Of a stretch of DNA of 64,000 bases, positions 41,531-53,676 are shown piece after piece. This DNA is from Pelobates cultripes. Its lineage: Eukaryota > Chordata > Amphibia > Anura > Pelobatidae. Each line of letters opens with the position of its first letter. Position 1 is the stretch's first letter. The stretch covers positions 279,854,373-279,918,372 of the forward strand of contig OW240915.1 in assembly GCA_933207985.1 (NCBI GenBank), in the 5' to 3' direction. Both the position numbers and the translations under genes were made by a program. Under the pieces are notes generated by a model. It saw nothing but the letters and a program-made list of their open reading frames with translations. It was not told the origin of the DNA and made no database searches.

Positions 41531-42290
41531 AAGCATTCTTCCCTCTGCTACATGGACCTCTCCCACATCACCTACATCTCTATGGCTACAAAAAACATAT
41601 TCTCATTTGTATAAATGTTAAAATAAATGTTAAAATATATGTTTTTTTTATTTTAACTTACATTAATTACTTTTTGCATGAATTAATACCAAGAAAAAAT
41701 TCTACTTTTAAACTAAAAAGTAAATAAAATGACTATAAAAGTTAAACCACTCTGCATACAGTCCCCCCCCCCCTTTCTGGCCGTAAAACTTAATAGGTGT
41801 CTTGTCTGTATAGAACAGCAGTTCCCAAACTCTGTGATGGGCACACAGGCGCGCCACAAGATATTTTCCTGGTGCTATGATCATATGATGATAACACTGG
41901 GAACCGTGCCTCCCTCTCCCCTGCTGGCTCTGCAGGACCAGAGGGGAGATCACGGATCCAAGAGTGAGAGGATGCATGAAGAGTTTAGGAAGTGGCAGGG
42001 AGCACACTTCCTAAACACACAGCTGTGTCTATTTTTTAAAATTATAAGGAAGGAGTCCTAAGCTGGTAGCTCCCTCCTTGAAATAACTAAAATGAATGAA
42101 CGATGAATGAATGGTATGAATGAAATTTCATCCAGCAAGCAATTTGTTCTTATATCATTCATAGTATTTTGAATTGTCAAATTACTCTGAATACATGCAC
42201 GGTTCAGCCAATTAGATATCAGTGTGAGCCGACTTGCTGACACCACTCTGTCCCACAGCCAATCACTGCCACCTTTCCTGTTAACAGGGC
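41531..42290. other. Non-coding sequence, possible old MITE
   Basis: Includes GC-balanced DNA at 41760-42000 without a recognisable boundary, and GCATGCACG-free CAGCCAATCACTG text near 42257 like that in T2-like MITEs. Confidence 0.35.
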
Positions 42291-42460
42291 TTTGATTTAC
42301 TGTATAAATACGAAGAGGACAGTAATTGGCTGTAGGGAAGAGTCAGGTCAGCTGCTCAGTCACAGCAAGACTATGGAAATTTTAATGGAAAGTAACACAG
42401 AAAATGTATTTAAGGTCTAAATGCATTTAAGTTGTGTTGATGCCAATAGTGGTCCTTTAA
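42290..42460. mobile_element. T2-like MITE right end
   Basis: The end CCAATAGTGGTCCTTTAA (42445-42460) matches the T2-like right end at 8310. The left end was not found. Confidence 0.45.
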
Positions 42461-42892
42461 GTTGCTCTTATACTCCTTGTGTGTATATTATTTATTTATA
42501 AAATATTTTACCAGGAAAGATTCATTGAGATTTCTTTTGTTTTCAAGTATGTCCTGGGTCCACAAAACATTGCATTGATACATTATGGTACAATAAAATA
42601 CAAAAACAATATTAATATACAATATATACAAAATTTAACATAGAATAGGTATGAAATATATAATCAACCATAACACATGCATTCTGTTTTGAGGTATGTA
42701 TAGAGGGATCTCTTAAAGGACTTTAGGCTTGGGGAAGATTTTAAAGTGTGCGGGAGGTCGTTCCACAATTGCGGTGCTCTGTAGGAGAAAGAGGATTGGG
42801 CTGTTTCTTTTTGTATTGAGATAGACTAAATAAAGTGCTGGTACCGGATCAGAGGTTATAGGAGGTGGGAACAGCCGAGAAGAGCATTTTGA

Positions 42893-44176
42893 TCAGGTAG
42901 GGTGGGAGTCTCCCAGAAAAGCACTTAACACAAGGCTGGGAAGATGAAGGGTGTGTCTGGATTCCAGTGACAGCCAGTTTAGTTCTTTTAGCATGTTACA
43001 ATGATGGGTCCTATAATTACATTGTAGCACAAATCGGCAGAATGTGTTATACAATGTATTAAGTTTATTAGTGTTTGATTGCAGTGCAGATGCATATACT
43101 ACATCCCTATAATACAATGATTGGCATCAGCATTTGCTGTACAATCTTTTCCTTTACTGTAGGACTTAGGCAGGATTTGTTTCTGTACAGGGCACCTAGT
43201 TTTGGATTAAGTTTAGATGCAAGTTTTGCTATGTGGAGGGCAAAAGATAGATTGGGGTCTAACAACATACCCAAGTATTTGAAAGAGTGGGCTGCGGTCA
43301 GTGTGCTATTTGAATTTGTTTTGATGGATAGTTGGGAATTGTGTAATTTGTGTAATTTAGGTACTGTTCCAAAGATCATTGTGACAGTTTTGTCAGTGTT
43401 TAGTAAGTTTGTTTTTTGCGATCCACTTTTCTACCTCTGTAAACTGGTCTTGAAGCACAGATTCAAGCTGCGGTAGATTGGATTTGCTTGCATAGATTAC
43501 TGTGTCATCTGCGTACATGTGTACATTCGAGGATTTGCAGACATTAGGCAGATCATTTATAAATAATGTAAATAGTAGGGGGCTGGGAATGGAACCTTGG
43601 AGAACAACACACGTGACTGGGAGAGGGAGGGAGTCGCTGTTAGAAATGGACACATATTGCGAGCGGTCCGATACATACAATCGAAACCAGGTTAGCGAAC
43701 AATCACCAATACCTGAGTTTTTGAGTTTGTGCAGTAGAATGTCGTGGTCTACTGTGTCAAAGGCCTATGCAAAATCAAGGAAAATAGCTCCAGTTAGGTC
43801 TCCTTGTTCCATGCCAGTTTGGATGTCATTGGAAAACTTTTAATAGGGCAGTTGTAGTGGAGTGATTCTGGCAAAAGCCTGATTAATCAGGGGTCAGATA
43901 GTTTGATTGTTGGTAATACTCACATAATTGCGTATAGACACATTTTTCTAAGATTTTTGACAATACCGGGAGCAATGATATTGGGCGATAGTTAGATACC
44001 AATGTAGTGTCACCTCTTTTATGGATAGGCACTACTCTCGCATTCTTCCAAAGTTTGGGTATGTATCCAGGCACCAAGGATTCATTAATTATGGTTGCTA
44101 GGGGTTTAGCAATTGCTGGCGCACTGATCTTCAACAGCATTCCTGGGATTTGATCAGGTCCAGACTGGTTTTTCAT
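42893..44176 (-). pseudogene. L2/Rex1-like LINE reverse transcriptase, frameshifted
   Basis: Four minus frames in order. 43883-44176 has GPDQIPGMLLK, VPIHKRGD and NYRPISLLPVLSKILEK. 43393-43680 has LQGSIPSPLLFTLFIND and the catalytic MYADDTVIYASKS. 43107-43379 has FKYLGMLLDPNLSF. 42893-43117 has NMLKELNWLSLESRH, the typical C-terminal block. The RT core motifs are complete apart from QGS-I-PSP in place of the usual QGS-x-LGP. The A block with DHDILLH-like text lies between frames near 43750. Confidence 0.88.
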
Positions 44177-44269
44177 TTTTAGATTATTAAGGTGTTTTTT
44201 TATGACAATAATAGGTACAGGTCTAAAAATGAACTTGTCTATATTGGGCCTTTACAAATTTAGTGGGGC

Positions 44270-45161
44270 CTAATCCACATTTGTAGTTCCAGGATGCGTG
44301 TCATTTATTGGCTTGGCAATCAGGGCAGTGGAGCAACCGAAAAAATAATTGTTAAAGGTATTTGCTACATCTAAGGGAAGTTGCAGGGTTTGGTTATCCA
44401 CTTTGACAGTGGAGGGTTGGAAGTGGATTGGGGGAGTTTGTAATTTATTTATGACTTTCCAAAAGTTTCTAGGATTTGATAGGTTATTGTTTAGATTTTC
44501 ACAGAAATATTGGGCCTTGGCCAATTTTGTTTGTTTTGTGCATATATTTCGCCATTGTCTATATGCACAGTGATAATTCATAGAGCCAGTACGCTTGAAC
44601 TTTGACCACAAAGAATCCCTAAACTGGTACATTTGGATGAGGTCAGCTGTGATTCAGTTCATATGTGCTCCTTTTACTCTTACCTTACACAGCGGGGCAT
44701 GCAAATTCAAAATTTGAAGGAGTTAAGATTGGAAGAATTCAACAGCACAGTCTAGATCTGGGATAATGTTTAATCTGTGCCATGGAAGGTTCAAGATTAC
44801 ATTTTTTGAAGGACCTGGTGATTTTAACCTTGGGAAAGGATTTAGTATCACTTATTTTGCACACGCAGTACACTAAACATTGATCACTGAAACTGTTTGG
44901 GAGAACACCGGCCTCCTGGATTCTATCAGGAGAAGTGGAGAGAATCCAATCGAGCAGGGTATGGTTATGGCTTTTAATGTTTATACGAGTTGGGGAGGAG
45001 ATTAATTGCGTTAGCTGCAAAGTCTTAAACAGTGTGCAAGAACAATTATTTTTAGGATTCAGCCAATCAATATTAAAATCTCCAAAGACCAACAGTTCAC
45101 TTTTTGGGTTTTGAGCTATGGTTTCACTAAGGAGAGGGGCTATGTCAGATAGGGAAAGCAC
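44270..45161 (-). pseudogene. L2/Rex1-like LINE endonuclease C-terminal part and linker
   Basis: The frame at 44739-45161 carries LLVFGDFNIDW, the metal-binding GDFN block of AP endonucleases, and HTLLDWILS with SFSDQCLVYC where functional copies have the SDH block. The frame at 44270-44632 is the linker before RT (AYRQWRNICTKQTKLAKAQY, PRNFWKVINKL). The change of H to Q in the SDH position would affect a catalytic histidine. Confidence 0.8.
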
Positions 45162-45313
45162 TGGGATGCTAGGTGGGCGGTAGATTCCTGCAACAATGAT
45201 TGATTTACTGCACGGGAACTCAATTGTGCCAGAAAAGAAATCACAGGTGGCAGAAGGGCTAAAGTTTTGTAAGGGGGTAAACTTTATGGAATTGTCAACA
45301 TAAATAACAATGC

Positions 45314-45850
45314 CTATCCTCTCTTTGCTCTGTCATTTCTAAAACATGAATAACCCTGTATTGCAATGGGAGTGTCCGGTATTTTAGTCATTAACCATGA
45401 TTCTGAGATCACAATAATTTTTGGTTTGTTATCGGAACACCAGGCTTGCAGTGCATCCAGTTTAAAGAGTAAGCTGCAGATGTTGCAGTGCACAAAAGAG
45501 AGGCCTTTTTTAGTAGGGAGATTATGACTAGAATTAGCTGTGTGACCAGGGTTAGACTCCACATCATTTACAACGGCAAGTGACATAAGGAATAGGAATG
45601 TGGACATCATCTTTGTTTGGCCATATAGTGAATGGGATACTTTATAGTTTTGTGAGGTGGGGGTAGTAGGGCTATTTTTTATAACTCTCCACCAGCACTC
45701 AGCAGATAAGTTACAGGAACAGAGCAGGCCATGAGGTATGATAATTTGTTTTCCAGTATGAGGTGTGTGCTTATGCTGGTAGTGATGTGAACAAAATTGG
45801 ATTGAGAAAAGGGTTATTAAGAATAGCAGCATGGCTATATTTGGATTCAT
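45314..45850 (-). pseudogene. LINE N terminus: signal-peptide-like leader, 2A-like motif, endonuclease start
   Basis: The best start is the ATG at 45850 (MNPNIAMLLFLITLFSIQF), giving a short polar start and a long hydrophobic stretch like a signal peptide. The frame is open a little upstream from a TTG. After about 95 residues comes LAVVNDVESNPG, the 2A consensus, but followed by H, not P. Then the AP endonuclease begins: FVHCNICSLLFKLDAL and IIVISESWL. Signal-type leaders linked to 2A are known in some LINE proteins. A 1-base shift ends the frame near 45314. Confidence 0.85.
45545..45565 (-). other. 2A-like ribosome-skipping motif (DVESNPG), last P replaced
   Basis: Minus-strand codons read D-V-E-S-N-P-G then H-T. 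The consensus is D(V/I)ExNPG followed by P, and the P is needed for re-initiation after the skip. One base change (CCC to CAC) would explain H. The motif lies between the leader and the endonuclease. Confidence 0.8.
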
Positions 45851-45910
45851 GTTAGTGGTATGAGGTGTGTAGTTAAAAATGAAACAAATCGTAAAAAACA
45901 AAAATTAAAT

Positions 45911-47640
45911 AAAAGTATATAAAATTGGTTTGTGATATATATCTATTTGTAGGGAGAGAGGGCATGTATATATAGGGTTAATAGATTGGAAAGGTGTGCT
46001 GATCAGTGTTTGCACCTGTCATTTCAGGAGATTGAAAGTATAAAGGTTGCTCCGTGTGTCTCTTTAAAAAAATATATGGGGCAAGATAACAATACAAAGA
46101 CCACATTATCATTATTAGAAGCATGTCATTATGAGCAAATATCGAGACTCTCAAACATTTTCTATAAACACAATAGCAGTATAATCCGTACAGCTGGATA
46201 ACTCTTGGGTATGCTCTGTCTATCTTAGTTCAGGTGCAACAACAACATTCAGATAATTATTGTAGGGTATTCTTAATACAATAAAATGTATAGATTGTTT
46301 TGTTTTTATGTATGTCACTCATCTTAATTATCTGTATAGTGATTAGAGGCTGCAATCTAATGTCTCTTTTAAAAAATACAAGTTGCTTAAACATGAAAAT
46401 AATAGGTTATTTTTTTCCTGTTTTAGACAAAAAATATATACTTTTGTGGTTTACTTTCTTTGTTTAATAAGACAAATGTTATGCACTCTGAATGGAGAAA
46501 AGTTTTTAATGTCCTGTTTTCACCAATATCTTTTCTATTATGTATTACTATAGAAACCAGAGTAGACAAACACATAATAAAATATTATAAAATTGCACAA
46601 AATTAATTACAAATCTATTTTTGGAACCCTATTAAAATGATTTTGAACAGGAAATATAAAAAAAAAAAAAAAACTTTCTGAAAATCCTGATTTGATGATA
46701 ACCTGATACAGGATTAGAAAAGAGAGAATTATCATTGCACAGAATATATGTAAATGAAATGAAAAATGCTAAGAGAAGAAAAGTAAATTAGTTAATTAGA
46801 AGCCTGCAATCTTGTTTCTCCTCAACTTGGAAGAATAATTACCATGGCATGACATTGATAAGGGTTCATTTATACACGATAATTATATTTGCTTAATATA
46901 TTTTAATTAATACAGTCTCTGCTTTTATTCTGTTGCCTTTGAAATATTCATGTAAGTATATATGCAATGTTTTGTTCAATTGCATATACTTGCTCTCATA
47001 TCATAGATCAAAATACAATTCCCCAGTTCTGAAGCCCAATATAGTTCTGCAGATATTTTTTTTCCACGGTCCGTCATTTGCATTAGGACTCATGTAGAGT
47101 AATGGACAAATCTGTCTGACATCACTATATCATATTATATAGGTAGAATATTAACTTATTTTTTTTAATTTATGACTGTTTAGACCTATGTCTAATCGTT
47201 TTTCCAAGTTACAAATTCTATTGAATTGCAAATTTAGATTATCAATAACTAAACATCTACAAGATCCTTTCTAAAAATAAAAATTTATGAAAATGTATGA
47301 ATTTTTCAGCTGGCACACCTACCTACCTACCACACCTATAAGTTATAAAATTGTCTATTCACAAACATTACCAATGAGAATCTCTAGACATTTACTAGAA
47401 CTTAATAATGCAGATATAATATATTATTAAAATGTTTATATTACAATTTTTAATACATAGTCCAATGGTGCGATGTTTTTTAAGGTCACTGTATTTCAGA
47501 ACATTTGCACAGTTGTTCTTTGCAGGTGCCCTGGGTTTTCTCATATATATGTTTACTTTTTAATACATCACTTGTGAGAGAAAACTTGGTCTGGTAGTTG
47601 ATTGCGTATACATTAGGCCTGATTTACTGAACAGCAGCCT
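45911..47640. other. AT-rich non-coding sequence
   Basis: No recognised element apart from homopolymer runs. A 71-codon frame at 45986-46201 has no motif and may lie in the 5' flank of the LINE. Confidence 0.5.
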
Positions 47641-47736
47641 GAGGTTTGAGTGTTAAATGTCCCAGGGAGAGATGTTAGGTTTGCAAGATGCATTATTGGT
47701 ACTCTGCAGACCACGGTATGGGTCCCTGGGGCGTAG

Positions 47737-48201
47737 CACTTGGAGAGCAGGGTGGGCCAGTGCTCCAATAGCACCAGCTGCTACGTAACAGCCGGACCAG
47801 AACTTTTATTTTGCTTAGTTGTTTTACTTATGCCTAATTGCACCTCACCTGTATCTGATCAATAAGCTAGCAGGCTTTTAAAAAGAAGGGATCAGCATGC
47901 GGCAGAGTGAGGAGGAAAAGCCAGAGGAATGGTGTCTTGCAGTTATACTTTTTGTAAATTGGCAAGTGGGAAAGCCACCCAATTCCAGATAGGGATTTGC
48001 TGTGTATAGTAAGTGCTCAAGCAAGAGCAAGGAATTTTGTTTTGTTTATTTTTCATTTTTGAAACACCTGTATATATATTTCACTGAATAAAGCTGAAAA
48101 ACTGAGCTGGATGTGTCCTGGACTTTCATTACCCTAGAAGGCTGTGGTTACAAGATCTGTGACAAAATCCTACCTGGAAAAGAGGTGGTGTGTTACACAC
48201 T
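47737..48201 (+). mobile_element. Possible solo LTR (4-bp TSD CACT)
   Basis: Promoter-like TTTTAAAAAGAAGGGATC near 47875, an AATAAAGCTGAAAAACTGAG polyadenylation region near 48087, and a TG start (47741) with a CA end (48197) flanked by CACT. GC content and layout fit an LTR in plus orientation. The ends are not an inverted pair beyond TG/CA and four bases can match by chance, so confidence is limited. Confidence 0.45.
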
Positions 48202-49886
48202 TTAAGTGTACTGTTTGAGCTCAAAATCAAATTCCATAGGCATCACAGAGCAGTGCAAATAGGAAGTTCTATCATGTATATATGATATGCATGATTAAGG
48301 CTTGATGCCAGAATGTATATAATTTTGTTCTCTTGATCCTGAATAAAACTCCTTCCTATTTACACTACTAGGTGAAGACTTTTGAATTTGATTTTGCATA
48401 CTTCTAAGAGACTGATAATCCCTTCGATGGTGCTCCAGGTGTGGTAGCAGAATCCATCTACTTGGTTCCCTGAGTGCAACACCACCTTTGGTACTAAATA
48501 CTTGTACAGTTTGAGCTGTCGCCCTCCCTCAACCTCTTTTCCAGTACAGATGATCCCAAAGTGATGTGTACTGTTGTAGATTATTAACTGCAGTATTTCA
48601 TGGTATATCATTCTGCCTTTTTACATGCCCATGTTGGAAGAAGGATATCATTTTTTCTGTTCTGTTTTTCTGTTGTACTTTTGGCAACATTGATCTTTTT
48701 CAAATGTTTTTTCTATTAAAAATGAATAGCATACATTCTTATTTTAAAGTGTATTGTAATACTGTGAAAATACATTGCTATTTACTGTTGTGAATTGTGT
48801 CCTAGCTTGTATTTTACTCATTACACAGTGGCACTTTTATTGCATCGGTGGGCAATTGACTTGCTTCTTATTTTGAGATACTACCTCATAATTCGAGACA
48901 TTGTTTAACAGATGGTCTATAGGCATAGAAATGACCATACAGCCTCTTAAGGTGTTTTAAATTTATACCAAATAAAATAAAATTAGCAAATTACAGATGG
49001 TCAATAAAACATGTATTTCTTTGCTATAATGGCTTTGCCATGGGTCACGGGTGTGATTCTTATTACCCAGTTTTCGAGGCACATTCCACATTCAACTTCG
49101 GACTGAGAAGGATGCCTTCCCCATCCTGTGGTCTTCTCCGTTAGTTCTGCTTTTGGTGATAATATGCAGTGTAACATTTCTATTTTAAATAGTTTTTCTA
49201 GCTGCTCCTTTTTTGTTTTTATTTAGTTAAAGTTATAAAAGCTGCTTCTTCCTTGTTTTTGTTTAGCTGAGGTTATGAAAGTAGATCTCTCTTTGGTGTC
49301 CAGCAATTCAGTCTATAATTATCCTGCAACTGTTCATGCAGATGTCACGGGTCTGAGAGGAACATAGCATCTGAGTGTTATAAAATGAATGACACGGAGT
49401 TTGTGAGAAATTCATTGTCGGAGCATGGATATGCATTTTAAAATTATCTGCAAATTTAATAAACAGTATATGCAAGACAAAATAAAAAGTAAAAAATTAA
49501 ATACAAATTGAGACATGGGATATTCTTAAATGACAGATTTGACTCTTTGTTCCATCCATTCTTAAGATCAACGTACAGATTGATAGAACGTTTTTATTAG
49601 TATACATATAAAGAATATTTTATTATTAATGTATTTATTTTTTTTATCATCTGTGTCCCAAATCAATTGATGATAATGAACCTAAAAATTCCACAAATTT
49701 CTCTCATAGTTTAAAATAATTGTTATCTATTCATTTTAGTTGCTCAAAATTAGGACACATCACTATAATGTAATTAAATAACAAAGACCTTGAAGGTATA
49801 GCAGCATTGAATAATATTATAATTAATTTATAATATATTATATTAAAAGCACAGTAACTCCTTAACTTAAATGTGATGCGATTGTG
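48202..49886. other. AT-rich non-coding sequence
   Basis: No recognised element. Short frames at 48360-48611 and 48566-48793 lack motifs. Confidence 0.5.
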
Positions 49887-50039
49887 CTAGGAATCAGGGC
49901 CGGCCAAAGACATTGTGCTGGCTGGGGCAAGGATGAAATGCTGCTCCACCTCTCCGACATCTGACACGGCAAGCACCACAAGCATATTAGGCCCTCCCCT
50001 TTGTATGGAGTAGATGCCATCACTGTGTATAGAGGATGT

Positions 50040-50230
50040 TACATCTGTATGGGAGGTACTGTGTGTGTGTGTGTGTGTGTGTATGGGAGGTAATGTGTTT
50101 TTTGGGGGGATGCAGTGTGTATGTAAGGAATATACTGTGTGTGCTGATGAAGAAGGGTGTGTGTTTGGAATGTATAATAGGGGATGTAGTGTGTGAAGGG
50201 AATGTATTTTGTGTATGTGCTGGTGATACA
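50040..50230. repeat. GT-rich minisatellite
   Basis: (GT)n followed by degenerate units such as TATGGGAGGTAATGTGT, ATGCAGTGTGTATGTAAGG and AATGTATTTTGTGTATGTG. Open frames on both strands here are repeat artefacts. Confidence 0.65.
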
Positions 50231-50362
50231 ATGTTGATGCAAGTGCTTAATCAGACTCAATGCTTAGCTCCCTTCATATTATGTCACTCCCATTAGCATT
50301 TTCTTGTCTTTGTCTTTTTCCCTCCAGCTACAATAAAAAACAATATATGTAAAATTTCAACA

Positions 50363-50867
50363 TACAGTGGGACCTCGGTTTACAAAAGCCTCGGTTAACA
50401 TAATTTTTGGTGTACAAATGAAAATCCATTGAAAATAATGCCTCGGTTTACAAATTTGTTTTGCAATACAAAGCAAGTTTCCCCAGGATGCATTGCACCT
50501 GGGAGGTTTAAAGCACCGCCCCTGCATGCTGGGTAGCACGTGGCGTTGAGTGTGGAGGTGTTGGAGCGGCTTTTGCATCAATTTTTGGAGCCATTCTGGA
50601 AATTGTTTGCAGTTGTTTTGGGACTTTCTAGTGCATTTCTCAAGCTGTGGAAAGGTAGGGAGCTGAGCTTCGTTGTTTGCATGCCTTTTATTGTGTGTTC
50701 TACATTGTGAGTTGGTTTCCATGCCAGCTTATTTTGAGTTTTTTCTGACCTCCAGAATGGATTAATTGGTTTTCAATGCAGTCCTATGGGAAACCGCTTT
50801 ACACATTTTTCACAATAAGAAACGTCCCAGAAAACGTATTAAATTCGTAAACCGAGGTCCCACTGTA
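50363..50867. mobile_element. Tigger/pogo-like MITE with TA target
   Basis: Perfect 19-bp inverted ends CAGTGGGACCTCGGTTTAC (50365 and, inverted, 50865), each bordered by TA. Internal direct repeats CCTCGGTTTACAAA / CCTCGGTTAACATA near the left end. The CAGTGGGACCTCGG-type end with TA duplication is that of Tc1/mariner-Tigger MITEs. 501 bp, no transposase. Confidence 0.88.
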
Positions 50868-51345
50868 CAATTAATTATTCTTTTTTTTTTTTTTCTCCCC
50901 GTGTCCTACCTCATGCAATGTGTAGCTTGGCTATGCTCTCTTTATGGGGAACTGACTGGTGAATCTACAGCCTGCCTCCACACTGAAGTCACGCCACATG
51001 GGTGATGTGTGGGAGACAGGGGCGGGGCTATATTGTGACTTCATATATCCGCTACTTCCACACACCCTGAAATGAAGCAGTGAGATCAGTAGAGGGAGAA
51101 AGGATCCGTCTTTTATGTTGTGGGCTACTGACATTGGCCCTGCCTGCTAGTGAGCCGGGTGGGGAATTCCCTAATTTTCCAAGCTGGTTCACGATTGGGT
51201 TTAACATGGGCTGACCTTCAAAAGCCTTAGGTTCAATTTCCTGAGGGCTCAGTCTGCCCCTGGGTGGGAACTGTGTCCCCTGCCAGGAGCCCCTGTTGCT
51301 ATTGCTCCCTGTGCCACAGGTCGCACACCCCAAAGGCCGGCTCTG

Positions 51346-52182
51346 CATTAGTATCATGTTCGAGAATGACAGGGGCACTGGAACAGAAGTGAATTTTACC
51401 ATTTTGTTTCTTTAAATATGGGGGAGTGGACCAGTACAGCAAGGGTTACTTTAACAAAAAAATTGTGTTTTATGGGTTTATGAAAACAGTTTTTTCGTTG
51501 GAGTAACCATGTAAATATGACTTGTAAGCTGTGACAAAAATCCAAATAGGCACTATTTAGGCAAAATGTCTTTCAAGTGAACAATTCCTCATATCTGTTA
51601 ACTAGAAATGCTTTTTCTAATCTATTGGTTGTTGAATATAAATAAAACATATATAAGTAGTAAGCTGTGCATTCATTACAATTTGTGTTCCATCATATGT
51701 TTGCAAGACCTTTGAAATATTGAGTTATTTGCATTTTACATGCAACTATAAAGATGTAAATTATTCGGGAGAACATAAATATTTAAAATATAAATTTCAA
51801 CTTTAATCAAGCACATACATACTGCTTTAAACGCGCAAGCATCCCATTTGCCACTTTGTTACAGTAATCTATGCAGCTAAATGGGTTAATAGTCCCACAG
51901 CAAAGACATATTTAAGAAGTATATATTACAGTTCTGCAAAGTATCATATCACCACCAGCCATCCAAGATCCTTGGTTGTCCTAATTCCTTCAGACCAAAA
52001 TATTGATTCAATATGATCCAGCATCGCTGGTGGCTCTAATTGGCTGTTTTTGAGCTATTTTATAGTTTCTCTATCTGTTTTAAACAATTCATCCTCTAGA
52101 CAATAGAATTTTGTCAGATTATGAAAAAAACTTCTCTCTAAGCACATCTCACCATATTACATTTTCTTTAAATTCATGTTTA
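51346..52182. other. AT-rich non-coding sequence
   Basis: No recognised element. Confidence 0.5.
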
Positions 52183-52620
52183 AAGGAGCACTCTGATGTT
52201 AGATATGCAAACATGTATTCCTAAGTTTAGAGTGCTTTCTTAACCAATTTGCTTATTATGCCCCCCTCAAAACAGTAACATAATGCAAATTTATTTAACT
52301 ATTGTCCACTGGTGTGCCAGGTTTGCCACAGCCACTGCTCCTCCCTGTCTGATATCATCATTACAGATGATCTCAGCCAATCTAAAGCTTCCCAGTTGGA
52401 AAGCATTGGGGGGCTAGTGTGCTTGCTCAGCAATCAACGTGCTTTGCCATTTAGCATCTCCTCTTAGAGTTGAATTGACTCATTAAATCTCCATGGGGAG
52501 AGGTGGGCCTCTTCATGCATGTAATGGTGAACTTACATACCGAGTGCTTGGTTCATGACTTTGGATCCAGATGCCCTGAATAGTATAAACATTCCAGGGG
52601 TGATTAAATACACAAGGGAT
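52183..52620. mobile_element. T2-like MITE, left end recognised
   Basis: Begins TTTAAAGGAGCACTCTGATG, close to other T2-like left ends. GC-balanced inner part with CAGCCAATC and AAGCATTGGGG, as in the copy at 19.6 kb. The right end is not found, so the 3' limit is approximate. Confidence 0.45.
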
Positions 52621-53117
52621 CCATAGTCTCTGGGTAAGAGGCTAACCTGCGTCGCTCTGCAAGGTTTTTCTACCATTACGAAGTATAGAGTACACTGGTC
52701 CTAACCACACCAGGGAGAGCCAATGGCTGTCTGGGTGACAATATGTCATACGATAACACTTCTGGGTTCGGCACTCCGCTGTGCGGAGCTAGACCCGGCC
52801 CCCCTCTGACGCGGCTCTGACGGTATTTAGGGAGACCGCGCCAGAGAGAGGGTGCTTGGTGATTGGGTGCGAGCTAATGTGTGAGCTGCCTCCGCGAGAC
52901 CGCGGGCTCCACAGGCTCAGCTACTGGGAACTACTTCCGCCAGACTTAACTCTCCACAGGGTCTGGCAATGTGGGTCCGACTTCCGAGTGTACACGCCGG
53001 ATCCTGGAAGACGCCGGCTCTCAAGCTCTGATGTTGTCTTAGCCATCGGGCTAAGACAAGTAAGCTTCATGTTATAGAGGAATGCTGGAGAACGGAAACT
53101 CACTTTACAAGTGGACA

Positions 53118-53424
53118 TTATCTCTTTATTATTGGAGGACAACTAACCTTAAGTATACCTCTCATCTAATTATCTACAATCTAATTTAATAATGAACTAA
53201 GTCTTGCTTTCTGAAATCTTCTCTACTACAAGCTACTAATTATTTGGAGGACAACTCTCATCATACTTATTTACTATGCTCATTCACTATGAACTGTTTC
53301 TTGCTTTGCAATTACACTCAGTGCTTCAAGTTACTAATTATTTGGAGGACAACTCCCATGATGCCTATTAGCTATGAACTGTTCTTGCTTTGTAACTATT
53401 CTCAGCTACTTGTTTAATATTACT
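53118..53424 (+). repeat. About 100-bp tandem array inside the split LTR
   Basis: Three imperfect units share ACTAATTATTTGGAGGACAACT, then CTTATTTACTATG-like text, TATGAACTGTTTCTTGCTTT and a CAATTACACTCAG-like end. The CR1 sits at the end of the third unit. Confidence 0.7.
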
Positions 53425-53676
53425 TAGAAACATAGAAACATAGAAACATAGAAACATAGAATGTGACGGCAGATAAAAACCATTCGGCCCATCTAGTCTG
53501 CCCAATTTTCTAAATACTTTCATTAGTCCCTAGACTTATCTTATAGTTAGGATAGCCTTATGCCTATCCCACGCATGCTTAAACTCTTTTACTGTGTTAA
53601 CCTCTACCACTTCAGCTGGAAGGCTCTTCCATGCATCCACTACCCTCTCAGTAAAGTAATACTTCCTGATATTATT

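Larger units (their letters stand above)
42487..45910 (-). mobile_element. L2/Rex1-like LINE with 2A-like N terminus, near full length
   Basis: The minus strand encodes, in order, a signal-peptide-like N terminus, a 2A-like motif, an AP-type endonuclease and a reverse transcriptase. The 3' UTR ends with GACCCAGGACATACTTG, TCTTTCCTGGTAAAATATT and TTATAAATAAATAA. There is one ORF and no separate ORF1, as reported for several 2A-bearing LINEs of the CR1/L2/Rex1 group. Several frameshifts make the copy defective. The exact clade needs a tree. Confidence 0.85.
49895..51345. mobile_element. hAT-like element with CAGGGCCGGCC ends, split by a Tigger-like MITE
   Basis: The left end CAGGGCCGGCC (49895) and the inverse of the right end, CAGAGCCGGCC (from 51345), match at 10 of 11 positions. 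Subterminal sequence is GC-rich on the right and a GT-rich tract lies at 50040-50230. No transposase. I could not see an 8-bp target duplication, so the superfamily is inferred from the end sequence alone. Confidence 0.55.

Noticed and set aside
42893..45901. Host gene with reverse-transcriptase similarity
   Set aside because: Domain order, 3' UTR and frameshifts are those of a LINE.
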